Shown: in pieces, positions 37,301 through 47,800 of the stretch
Layout of the letters: the number at the start of each line of letters is the position of its first letter
Numbering within the stretch: position 1 is the first letter of the stretch
Assembly (NCBI RefSeq): GCF_963855985.1
Contig: NC_087090.1
Coordinates: forward strand, 10,972,501 to 11,036,500
Origin: Ostrinia nubilalis
Lineage: Eukaryota > Arthropoda > Insecta > Lepidoptera > Crambidae
Length of the DNA: 64,000 nt
Reading direction: 5' to 3'
Made by a program: the position numbers and the translations under genes
Notes under the pieces: generated by a model
Told to the model about the DNA's origin: nothing
The model's input: only the letters and a program-made list of their open reading frames with translations
Databases searched by the model: none

Positions 37301-39647
37301 ATGGCGCGGCTATCTATGTACGTTCTCTTGATAGGCATGGTAACGTGGTTGTACGATTGCTTTGCGCGAAGTCGCGGGTTGCGCGAAACGAAACAATACC
37401 GAAATTAGAATTACGTGCTTGTTTATTGTTAGCCATATTATACAACAAGGTTAATGATGCCCTGAAACAAGAAATACCTAACATATTCTTGTGGTCAGAT
37501 TCCAGGGTGGCGTTGGCTTGGATAAATTCCAAATCGGACAAATTATCAACCTTCATCAAACATAGAGTAACTGAAATAAATAAATTAACCAATGCGAAGG
37601 ATTGGTACTGGGTTTGCTCGAGTGACAACCCTGCGGACCTGCTGTCGAGGGGGGTAGAGGCAGATAAACTGCCATCGTGTTCCCTTTGGTGGCAGGGCCC
37701 CGCATGGTTGTCCCAGCCTACGATTCCAGAGAACATTCTATTACAACCCTATTCTTATGATGAGACTTTAAACACAACCAATTGTAACGTTTCTACCAAT
37801 TCTAGTGATACAATTGATAACAGGTTGTTTGAACGTTGGTCGAGCCTCAAGAAGTTAAATCGTTGCTTTGCATTTGTGTTAAGATTTATTCACAATTGTA
37901 GAGATCCAAAAAACAAATTAACTACTTCATTGTCAGCCCTAGAGTTGAACGATGCTTTAATCAAATTAATACAATTTGCACAGATTCAGTCGTATGCTAC
38001 CGAATATAATTTACTTAGTAAAAATAAACAATTACCGAGGTCATCGAACTTACTGTCCTTGAATCCCTTTATTGACGAGGGGGTTATGCGTGTGGGGGGT
38101 CGTTTAGGCCAGTCTAACTACAACTACGATAAGAAACACCCCATAATACTACCACGTCGCCACCCACTTACAGAGTTGATAGTTGTTGACTTTCATAAGC
38201 GATTGTTGCATGCAGGCCCGCAATTATTATTGTCATCCATACGTGAGCAATATTGGCCTGTGCACGGCAAGCAACTAGTAAATAAAATAGTACATAAATG
38301 TGTGACGTGTTTCAGAGCTAAGCCTAAGGTAACTACACCGATTATGGGTAACCTACCCCCATCGCGAGTTAACCCTGCACTTCCCTTTGTATTGACAAGC
38401 GTTGATTACGCGGGCCCATTTCATATTAGGGACAGGAGAGGACGAGGATTCAAGGCAAGTAAATGCTATGTCGCTGTATTTGTGTGCTTAACAACCAAGG
38501 CTGTTCACATAGAGCTGGTATCTAGCTTGGAAACCAATAACTTTCTCGCGGCTTTTAAACGATTCATATCCCGTAGGGGAAAACCAAAAGAAATGTTGAG
38601 TGATAATGGCACAACATTTCATGGAGCTAACAATGAGCTTAAGGAATTGTATAATTTTCTAAGAGATAGCTTGGATGAGTTTACAACCTCATGCGCTAGT
38701 GAGGGGATTATCTGGAAATATCTGCCTGGTTACACCCCGCATATGGGGGGGTTGCATGAGGGGGCTGTAAAGTCTTGTAAATACCATCTGAAACGAGTAT
38801 TAGGTAATTCTTTGTTGACTTTTGAGGAGTTCGCAACCGTTCTCACTCAAGTAGAATCCATTCTTAATTCTCGGCCCTTGTGTCCGTTGCCTAATTCAGC
38901 TAATGATGAAATATTTTGTTTGACGCCAGCCCACTTCTTGATAGGCAGAACACCCATTTCGATACCTGACTATAATTATACAGACGTGCCAATGAGCAGA
39001 TTGACACACTATCAGCAGTTGCAACAGCTGTACCAAAGCTTTTGGCAGCGTTGGTCGAGGGACTATATTGGACTTCTGCAGACCCGTACCAAGTGGAGGA
39101 GCTCAAAGGGCATCAGTCTACGTGATGGCACCATCGTACTCGTGAAGGATGACCGGCTGCCCCCGAACCAATGGAAACTAGGACGCATCGTTAACTGCTG
39201 CAAGGGGAAGGACGGAGTCACGAGGGTTGCGGAGATCCACACTTCAGGGGGAGTCATCAAACGCGCGTTCAACAACATTTGTCCCCTACCTATAAATGGA
39301 ATAGATTAATTATTTAAGTTTATTACCTACTAAGTTTCAATATTATCTTAAGTTAATATGTATGTATATTGTTTGTATTAATTTAGAGTCAAGGGTGTAC
39401 TTACCAATAGTTACTATGTACCTATGTGGGACTTGGTTTGTATTCGTTTAAATAATTTCCTATTGTTTGTTTCAATTACCCACTTAGGATTAGTAGGTAT
39501 GTGTGAAACCTGGGTGTCTGGTACCTTTTTTCATGGATTAACAAACTTAAATTTATTTCAATTGATTAAACTTATTATTACCAGAGACCTAGATTTTACT
39601 GGATAAGGTTTTGTAGTTCTATATTAATAATGCCTGTGGTGGCAGCA

Positions 39648-39766
39648 TGTCAAGGACAGAAAAAAGTATTTTAAAAGAAAAGAATAAAACGTCACTTTTC
39701 CGTCAACCGAAGAAAAATATGGTTTCATTTGCTCTCTTCTAATACGAAATATTATGCAGATAATCA
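39648..39766 (+). repeat. Bel/Pao right LTR
   Basis: 119 bp, starting tgtcaagg after the purine-rich gtggtggcagca and ending gataatca; followed by target duplication gccct. Confidence 0.85.
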
Positions 39767-39864
39767 GCCCTAGTATCAAACTCATTTGGTCAAATTGTAT
39801 AGGGTTGCTACATGAAGAAAAAAAGCGCCCTCATTTTATGTCACGACTTTATAGACAAACTGTA

Positions 39865-40438
39865 ATTGTCGACAATTTTTGGTTTTTTGTAAATAATCCC
39901 ATTTTTAACTTTATCTACCTTGGTTAAAAATTATTATTCTAATGAAACCAAAATTCAAGTTTCTGTGACTGACTACCGTACAATCAGTCACAGAAACTTT
40001 TGTCACCATGACAGTAATTAGTAGTTGACATACTGTGACAAAAGTCACCCGTGCGCGCGCGCCTTTACTACCTGCCCTGCCTGCATTGCAGCTGCGGCGC
40101 GCGGCATTGCAGCTGCGGCGTGTATACTGCAAATTTCATAGAATTTTGCAGTTTGGCCTTTATCCGAAACTATCCGTAACTTTTGAATCAGTTTCGGTTA
40201 CGGTTATGGACGTTTTTTTATTTCGGATATCCGATAGTTTCGGTTACGGTTACGGATATCCATAACATCCCTGCTTGGTAAGATGGCCCTCTCCGTCCCG
40301 CTCATACCTTTTAAAATGGCTTCTCCACCTCACTTAAGCCAGAAACTTAAATTTTGGGCACATTAGAATAATATTTTTAATCAAGGTAGATAAAGTTAAA
40401 AACGGGATTATTTCCAATAAACAAAAATTGTCGACAAT
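39865..40438. repeat. 574-bp MITE inserted in the right terminal repeat of the Tc1-like element
   Basis: Ends attgtcgacaatttttg and its reverse complement, about 80 bp of inverted arm, with TA duplicated at 39863-39864 and 40439-40440. The matching left terminal repeat (near 26676-26700) lacks it and reads straight through gctgtacag, an empty site. The interior has a gcgc-rich block, a 15-bp-arm hairpin at 39959-39998 and gtttcggttacggttacgg-type tandem repeats. Confidence 0.8.
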
Positions 40439-41208
40439 TACAGCAAGATTTTACAAAGTGTTATACCATTTTGGAATCCTTACTAAATGCGCCAAATTAT
40501 GACGTCACTTGCCACACTCGCGTAGTACAATTTTTTTTCAGTACAGTCAGTTTAAACTAGGCAAAATTTTTATTTTGATATTTTTTTTGGGAATAATGTA
40601 TTTTTTTCATCCAAGTTGGAGCAGCTGGTTTTGTAATTTTGATAACAATTTAGAGAAGCATTATTCAGGGTTACATAACAAAAAAAAAATTTGGAAAAAG
40701 TGAAGATTTGTGGCAACACGAGTAAAAGGACCGTCACCTGGAGTAGAATTTTTTGATTTTTTTTAAATGCCTATTATTTTTAAAATATGCCACATAGATT
40801 TTTTTTTATATTTTTCTGATAACCAGCACAACTTGCCTCAACACCCAGTTCCGGCTTGACGTTACATTACGGGACACCCTGTATAGTTGAACGATGGTAG
40901 CGCCCCCCTGTCATTGAGTTTGGTGGGACAGTTCCGTAGATAGAGGATAGAGTATAGATAAGCTACTAATTAAAAAAAAAAATTAGAGTGAGAAAGCTTA
41001 TATGTCAGATAAATATGGGAGAGCAGGACAAAACATTTTTTTCTGTCTCCGCTTGCGTATCGGTTTTTTATGTTTGCCACCATTTGCTTTGGTGGCAGAC
41101 AATTGCGTGGTGTTTTGATGTTTTTCATCAATTTATAGTGATTTCATGTCAAATAAAACAATCAGAACATTGTTCTACACAGTATTTTGTGTGATTTCGT
41201 TTGCAGTA

Positions 41209-41671
41209 ATGGTGAATTGTTGTATAATTGGTTGTAAAAGCCGTAGTGAACGAAAAGAACCAAACATAACCTTTCATCGGTAAGTAGCATTTTTTCGCTA
41301 TTATATGGTAACTGAAGGTAATAAACATTAAGAAAACGATTGTTTGATGTTACCGAAATGTAAGTTTTCTCGTAATTATGTTAAAAATTTGATTATTCTA
41401 AACCTATAAATTGGGTATTAACCGACTGGAGTGAAAGTCATCATGTGCCAGAAGATTCATTATGATAATACATGTAATCTGTCATTAGTCGGGTTATAAG
41501 CCGCTGGGGATACCAGCAGGCCTAGTCAATATTCCCTCATGTATTTTTGTTTTTAGATTCCCGAATGAACCAAGTTTAAGAAATAAATGGACGGAGTGTA
41601 CGGGCCGAGTACATTGGCATCCAAGTCAACATTCTCGAATATGTTCCAGACATTTTGAATCCAGATGCTAA
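41209..41671 (+). pseudogene. THAP zinc-finger fragment
   Basis: Two exons, 41209-41279 and 41557-41671, join through GT..AG with matched phase. They encode a THAP domain: MVNCCIIGCKSRSERKEP, FPNEPSLRNKW and the closing ICSRHFES, giving the C2CH zinc ligands and the conserved Trp. A stop follows straight after the domain, where the AVPTIF-type end and the rest of a protein would be expected. It is unrelated in detail to the P copies further right. It may be the remains of the outer element's own transposase or DNA-binding protein. Confidence 0.65.
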
Positions 41672-42127
41672 AGTATCTGAAAGTTCGAATACATCATGCA
41701 GCTAAAAAGCTTTCAGAAAAGTCTGATATCGTCAGGAATTTTTAAAACAAATTAATTTTGTTTAAGGGTCAGTGATACTGATTAAAGTATTATATTAAAG
41801 TGGTTTTTTATTTAAATCCTCAAAAACTCAGTTTAACCTCTTAAATATAGAAAAAAGCTTGCACGCACACGCCATCAATCAAGTCCATCCAGTTGTTTAA
41901 GCGTAAAAAGGTAAACATACATACACACAAACTTTCACTTCACCTTTATAGTAATACTTACTAGATTTTGCGCCTCAGTTTCACCCGCAGCTTACCTATT
42001 TACCCCTAAAATCAGGGTAATTTTTAACGTAGCCAATACTAAGTCTATTGTTGTAGCTATAGATATGGTATGTACATATATTGCTATCTCACTCAGGTGT
42101 ACGCTAATGACCCATCTACCTCTATTC

Positions 42128-44335
42128 GGGTTAGTCCCAACGGCCCCGGTGGATCTGCCCCGTCAACGGGGTGGATGGGAAAAAGTGTTTCAACGTCCCC
42201 GGTAGTCATAGTCTTAGCGTTCAACGGGGTGGTTGGAACACATCAAGTGTCAACCACCCCGGTATATCGTTTAACGGGGCGGATGGATCAAATCAAGTTT
42301 CAACCACCCCGGTATTTCACTAATCGTGACGGATGACACAGATCTAAAAGGTTCCACCTCGGTATTGCATACCGAAAATAAAACCTGTTAATAAAATAAA
42401 AAATAATAATATGTAAATAATAATCAGTTTTATTTAAAACTGTTTAAAAAATCATCAGCATACAAGTAAGTTTAATTGTCACAAAATATTATGGTCATAA
42501 ACCTATAGATTACGTTTAGAATCACAGATGCGCAATTGCATTAATCAGTCAATATTTATAACACACTAATAGTCTAATGTGATAAAAAGTAACTCTAAAA
42601 TTGTTACAAAATATTATTATTTAAGAATCATAGATACGTATTTTTTATTTGTTTGTATTGGACTGGGTGTGTAGGGGTTAGTTTCTACGTATAATAAGTA
42701 TGTAGGTATTTACAAAAAAAAAGTATTTAAGTATGTTTATATCCGTTGTCTAGCACCCATGGTACAAGCTTTGCTTAGTTTGGGACTAGAAGCGCAGTGT
42801 AAAATGTCTAAGGATATTTATTTATTTAGTTACATTAATCAGTTGTTGATTAACAATAAAAGTAAGTTTAACTGTCACAAAATATTATGGTCATAAACTT
42901 AAAGATAACTTTTAGAATCACAGATGCAGATATTAATAATAAGACTCCTGTATACATTTACACTGTTGAGATGCTGACAGATTTTATACTTGTTTTGAAA
43001 TCACTTCATAATAGGAGGCGTCGCTGAGCAGTGTGTTTAACAACTCTATGATATTCGGTTGCTTTTTTTTTATTGTTTTATTAAGCTTTTTGTGCCATGC
43101 CATGCCTCAAGCATATTAGTAGTCCGGTGTCTCTCTCCAAATACGCACCAGATTGGAATAAACTCGTCTCGTAACCACTGACTGAGCATTTGCGGAAAAG
43201 CTTGCTTTTTCCATCGTCAGGGCTCTGGGCAGCTATGTACCACCAACCGTTAAAAATTTGATTTTGTCAAGTGTGCTGTACTGCCTCATTTGCCTCAAAA
43301 TCAATTTTTTAATAGTAGGTAGTCTGTAAAAAAAACGGGTCACGATCATAGCAAATGTTGTGATAGGGATATAGACATGCGATTTTTGGTTTTACAAAGG
43401 TAATACAATAGAAAATAATACAAAGTAATAAAAACCACCGGTTATAGAGGCATTTTTTGGAGAAATTTATCAAATAACCAAAAAAACCACGAATTTAAAA
43501 GCAGACTTTTTTTCAAAAAGTATCATTTTTCATTATTTGTTGGCCTTTTTTGTGTATTTGAAGTATTTTTTTAGTATCGCCTGTTATTTAGCATTATTAC
43601 TGTTTTTATTTTATCAGGATATACCGCTTAGTTTAAAAGTTATTACGTTTTCTTTACAATAAGTAATTGGAAGAAAAAAAATTCTAGAAGAAACTAAACA
43701 AAAAATTTTCAAAAATTTTTTGACCTCTTTTTGTCGATAAAAATAGGTCTAGTTTTATGTATTTTCATATGTACACTTTAACGTGACTCACACTGTATTT
43801 TGTAACAATTTTAGATTTCCTTGTTACTATTTGTTAGTGAGGAGTTTTAGAGTTACTTTTTATCACATTAGACTATTAGAGTGTTATTAATATTGACTGA
43901 TTAATGCAATTGCGCATCTGTGATTCTAAAAGTAATCTTTAAGTTTATGACCATTATATTTTGTGACAATTAAACTTACTTTTTTATGCTGAAGATTTTT
44001 TAAACAATGACTGTTAAATAAAACTGATTATTATTTACATATTATTATTATTATTATTATTTTTTATATTATTAACAGTTTTTATTTTCGGTATGCAATA
44101 CCGAGGTGGAACCTTTTAGATCTGTGTCATCCGCCACGATTAGTGAAATACCGGGGTGGTTGAAACTTGATTTGATCCATCCGCCCCGTTAAACGATATA
44201 CCGGGGTGGTTGACACTTGATGTGTTCCAACCACCCCGTTGAACGCTAAGACTATGACTACCGGGGACGTTGAAACACTTTTTCCCATCCACCCCGTTGA
44301 CGGGGCAGATCCACCGGGGCCGTTGGGACTAACCC
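42128..44335. mobile_element. 2.2-kb non-autonomous element with ~500-bp TIRs built of GC-rich ~50-bp repeats
   Basis: Ends gggttagtcccaacggcc and its reverse complement, flanked by a perfect 8-bp duplication ctctattc (42120-42127 and 44336-44343). Each ~500-bp terminal repeat holds about five imperfect ~50-bp units in which ccccggta alternates with aacggggtgg (near 42145, 42199, 42257, 42305 and 42356). The AT-rich inner part repeats a segment containing gtcacaaaatattatggtca. No transposase frame. Eight-base duplications occur in hAT, P and Merlin groups; the GGG ends fit none I can name with confidence. Confidence 0.8.
42690..42830 (+). repeat. SINE 3' part
   Basis: Contains gttgtctagcacccatggt and gcttagtttgggactag, matching in layout the tail of the SINE at 53021-53290. 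No B-box survives here. Confidence 0.5.
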
Positions 44336-44818
44336 CTCTATTCTCTATCTACGGACAGTTCAGCGTGGGTCATCTATAATCAGATTTAGACATACTCTCT
44401 AATCTGTGCTAATAATCTAGAATCGATAGTACGCCCTCCTGTCAATTTCATAGATGGGTTGCTGGGGACCCGGCTGTATGGCGTAATGCCCTTGCATTTT
44501 CATGGAATGAATCAAACTAAAAAAAATCGTGTATAGATGACCCACGCTGAACTGTCCCACCAAACTCAATGACAGGGGGGCGCTACCATCGTTCAACTGT
44601 ATGGTTTCCAACATGGCAAAAATCAGAACCAGCGATCCGGTATTATATTGACGGTGGCGCCCCACTGTCAATGTCATGCATAGGACAGTTCAGTATTTTG
44701 GAACTTATAGATGTTCCTTTGTATTACTTTTCTCTATGGATGTCATCACAATCATGATGTCATTTCATTCCGTTAAACCTGTTAGAAAAAAAAAAGATGT
44801 CATTTCATTTATGTCACT

Positions 44819-47800
44819 CAGTGGGTAGACACTTCTCATACAAAAACTAGTCTCTATATGTAGCAATTGATATACAACCTTATCCCTTAAGCAATAAAGT
44901 GCATTTTGGATTGATTTTACTATAGCAGGGGAACCCGCGGATCAATACCACCATACTAAAAATAATTGTTAGTGTCCTTATGTTGGTAGTATTGTTAGTT
45001 TGACAAATGAAAAAAAATGTCTGTCAATTGAGTTTGAGTTTTTAACCGGCGAATTGATTCGTGTGAAGTTATTTTCTCAGATTTGGTGCAATATTACTGT
45101 AAATAAACTTTTCTGTCGTTTACGTTGAGTTGATTAAGTTCCTCCGTATCGGGCGTGATAAAGTTTGCTGTTCAGTGTTATGTTTTTTGTGAGATAGAGA
45201 CTCTTTTAAATAAGCTGTGTTTCAACTTCTACAGAAGTTTAAACTCTTATTTACTTTTCTGTTTAATGGGTATGTTATCTACTTACTTGAAATATTACAT
45301 CTATTACAAATCTATTTTTCATTAAAAACAACCCTATGTGATGAAAATGTAAATGTACTTTCAAAACTGGTAAATGCATGAACCAGGGCATTGACACTGG
45401 TTGGAGAGAAATTATAGGCTTTGTTTAATTAATACCTATTTCATTTTAGGCTTCTACTGATAATGGAGAGTAGAAACAACAAGAAGTGCGTTATTTGTAA
45501 TAAGAGGCGAAGTCGTGGTGGATCACCCTTACTTTTGAGTAGGTTTCCTCTGGATTCTGACCGGTGAGTTTCTAATAACACTCATTTATTACAAGATAAT
45601 TTTACTGATTGTGTAAACTTAAAGGCTGGGATTAATATTTTTAATCATACAGTAAATAACCATAACCAATTTTTAATTTCAGTATTTTGTTTCGTACTCT
45701 GCAAATGAATTGCATAACAATACTAAAAGAAATTAGTTGATGAATAAATTTCAGTTTGTTATTCTTTTTCTTTTCTAATAGGTATTTCTTATTTCAGTTG
45801 TCGAATGTGGGTTAAAAATGCTGGCTTAGAAGACTTAGCATATGTACCTATTGAAAAGTTACACCAACTGAAGTTTGTTTGTGGTGGGCACTTCACTCCT
45901 GAATCCTTCAATGCCAAAGGAACTCGGCTGAAGAACTCAGCTATTCCAACACTGGAATTGAGCAATCCCATCTTGCCAGATGAAGTTTTGACAGAGTTTC
46001 CTCTTCATGTAAAAGACTCCAATAAAGAAAACCTCAAGACAGGTATGATGATGACTTCAATTATTTTTTTTAAATTTAATTTACTATCTATCAATTTTTC
46101 TGAATTATTTAGATGTCTTAATTAATTTTCTTTGGTTTCCAAAACAAACCAACCGAATGCAATTTAACAAGGTTCTTTCTTTGTAACCACAAACATGTGT
46201 TGTATGCTTATCAATAAATAATATATAATTTCAATTATTAATTATATCTATACTTTGTTACAGTTCTTTATGATCATTCATATTGCATTCCAAAGAAGTC
46301 AAATCCAGTTGAACGAGGTATGTTTATCTAAAATTATACTAATAATATAAAAAGGAAATATTTAATTGTTTGTTTGTATTTGATCGGCTCCGTAACTCGA
46401 GCCAAGATAGCCTAAAGTGCGGGTTAGAACCCCACAGCTTGAATATTGTAGTAAACCCACTCGTAACACAATTTAGCTTAGAATGTGTGTTGAGTTAGAG
46501 GGACTTTAGTAATTTGTGTAATACAAATTCTTCAAAAAAAGTACCGGACCAATTTGAAAAATTTTAGGCAATCTACATTAATTAGCCAGGTCAGCTAGTT
46601 TAATAATATTTATAAGCTAGTAATTTTTAATGTGAGCAAGACATGTACTAGACTGATTGTACCCTAAAGTTGGGTAAGAACATGACATTTTATTACCCAA
46701 TTCACATTTCATTATCTGCTTTCAGTTCCCCTTACAACTACAACCAAACAACTAAATTCAACATGTTTGGGAGCTGTGGATATACCAGATTCTGGTATTT
46801 CTGCGAAAACAACTTTTGAACCTCTTCCTTCTACTTCCAGTGCACCAGAACATATGACCTATAAACCCATTACTCATGGTAAGTGTACAAACTAATTATT
46901 TACCTTCTAAAATATGCCTTCCCTCAAACTAAAGAATGCCACCCTGGATGCGTTCTGCAGTCTGCAGTCAGGTCAAAATGAACTTATATGTACAACATTC
47001 TAGGTTTCTGTACATTTTATATTAATGCGATTTGACCGTGCGGATACGAACAAAGAACGCAAAGCACACGTGACTGATTGCCTTATCACGACCACTTACA
47101 GATTGTCTTGACATACCCGCAGACCGCATCCAGAATGCAGAACATTAAAACCTCTAAATGCCTTTAATTTAATATTATGTCATTGTTATTGAAGGTGGGC
47201 CCACGCTTCATATTTTATGAGAAGAGCTATCATTATCCTGTCTTTGCATTTTTTTAAAACTTGATAATGATTGATTGATTTGGAAATAATATGTTTCATA
47301 AAACAACAAAATAAATTTTAAACTAATTTGCATATTTATAATATTTCAGATGATAAAAACATTTGCCATCAAGATGCACAGGCAGAAATATTAGTCCACA
47401 GTTATAAAAGACCTAAGAAAAACATTGAAATGAAAGGTAAGATAAAACATACCTAATTTAAAAAACTAAGTAAAATTGCTGATTAATAAACCAATATTCA
47501 ATTCAATTTGCTTTAATGTTGTTTTTTTTTACTAATGGAAATGTTTTTATTACAGACACTTCATCAACATTTACAATTAAAGAGAAGAGGCTTTGGCGAC
47601 AGTTACAAAATGCAAAAAAAAACAATAAGGAATATAGCGAAGGTAGTTGCAGAAGAACACAACAGAAATTTTTTAAATATTAAAAAACTGAATAGTACCA
47701 TTGTAAATCCAACATTCAAAACTAAGATGAGGGTGAAGTATGCTGCGCATGCTCTGAGTAATACCGTGGCAGCTATTTTAAAAATGATGGCATGGAAAGA

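Larger units (their letters stand above)
29083..39309 (+). pseudogene. Bel/Pao gag-pol polyprotein, interrupted by Copia
   Basis: A single reading frame starts at 29083, runs to 29357, and resumes in frame after the Copia insertion at 34333, ending at 39309. The upstream part is a coiled-coil-like gag N-terminus. The downstream 1649-residue open stretch contains, in order, a gag core (SFSGNITQWIEFRDTFDALV), Cys-rich zinc knuckles, an aspartic protease (LLDSGSQSNYIT), reverse transcriptase with YMDDLIHG near 36745, a Peptidase_A17/RNase H-like region (LWSDSRVALAWI), an integrase zinc-binding segment and core (VDYAGPF, LSDNGTTFHG), and a C-terminal DUF5641-like domain. Apart from the insertion I see no stop or frameshift, so the element was intact when Copia landed. 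It makes reverse-transcription machinery for its own copying; the host has no known use for it. Confidence 0.9.
28623..39766 (+). mobile_element. Bel/Pao LTR retrotransposon, split by a nested Copia element
   Basis: The left LTR is 28623-28739 (117 bp) and the right LTR 39648-39766 (119 bp). Both start tgtcaaggacag and end atca, differing by one substitution and a 2-base indel. A 5-bp duplication gccct flanks the element (28618-28622 and 39767-39771). Just after the left LTR, ttggtgaccc is a likely primer-binding site. Removing the Copia insertion leaves about 6.2 kb, a usual size for this family. The closeness of the LTRs indicates a recent insertion. Confidence 0.9.
26238..40881 (+). mobile_element. 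Tc1/mariner-like element with ~470-bp terminal inverted repeats, invaded by LTR elements
   Basis: The left end cagggtgtcccgtaatgtaa and the right end (its reverse complement, ending at 40881) begin inverted repeats that run about 470 bp (to ~26708 and from ~39835). A TA duplication flanks it (26236-26237 and 40882-40883). The uninvaded target is visible in the other arm of the outer repeat near 44600, where gaaaccata runs directly into cagttgaacg. It holds a decayed transposase gene (26879-28333). Its size is inflated by the Bel/Pao and Copia insertions and a MITE in its right repeat. Confidence 0.85.
26128..44727. mobile_element. Outer inverted-repeat element, heavily invaded
   Basis: About 160-220 bp at the left (26128-26237 continuing at 40884-40935) recurs inverted at 44557-44727, sharing gttccaaaatactgaactgt and tgccatgttggaaaccata. 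Between the arms lie a broken THAP coding fragment and a later insertion. The right arm is uninterrupted and the left arm is split by the 26238-40881 element. I infer an old DNA transposon with a THAP protein; an inverted genomic duplication is the alternative. No target duplication was identified for the outer ends. Confidence 0.5.

Noticed and set aside
44041..44062. att/tat microsatellite
   Set aside because: Simple trinucleotide run within a transposon arm; not informative by itself.
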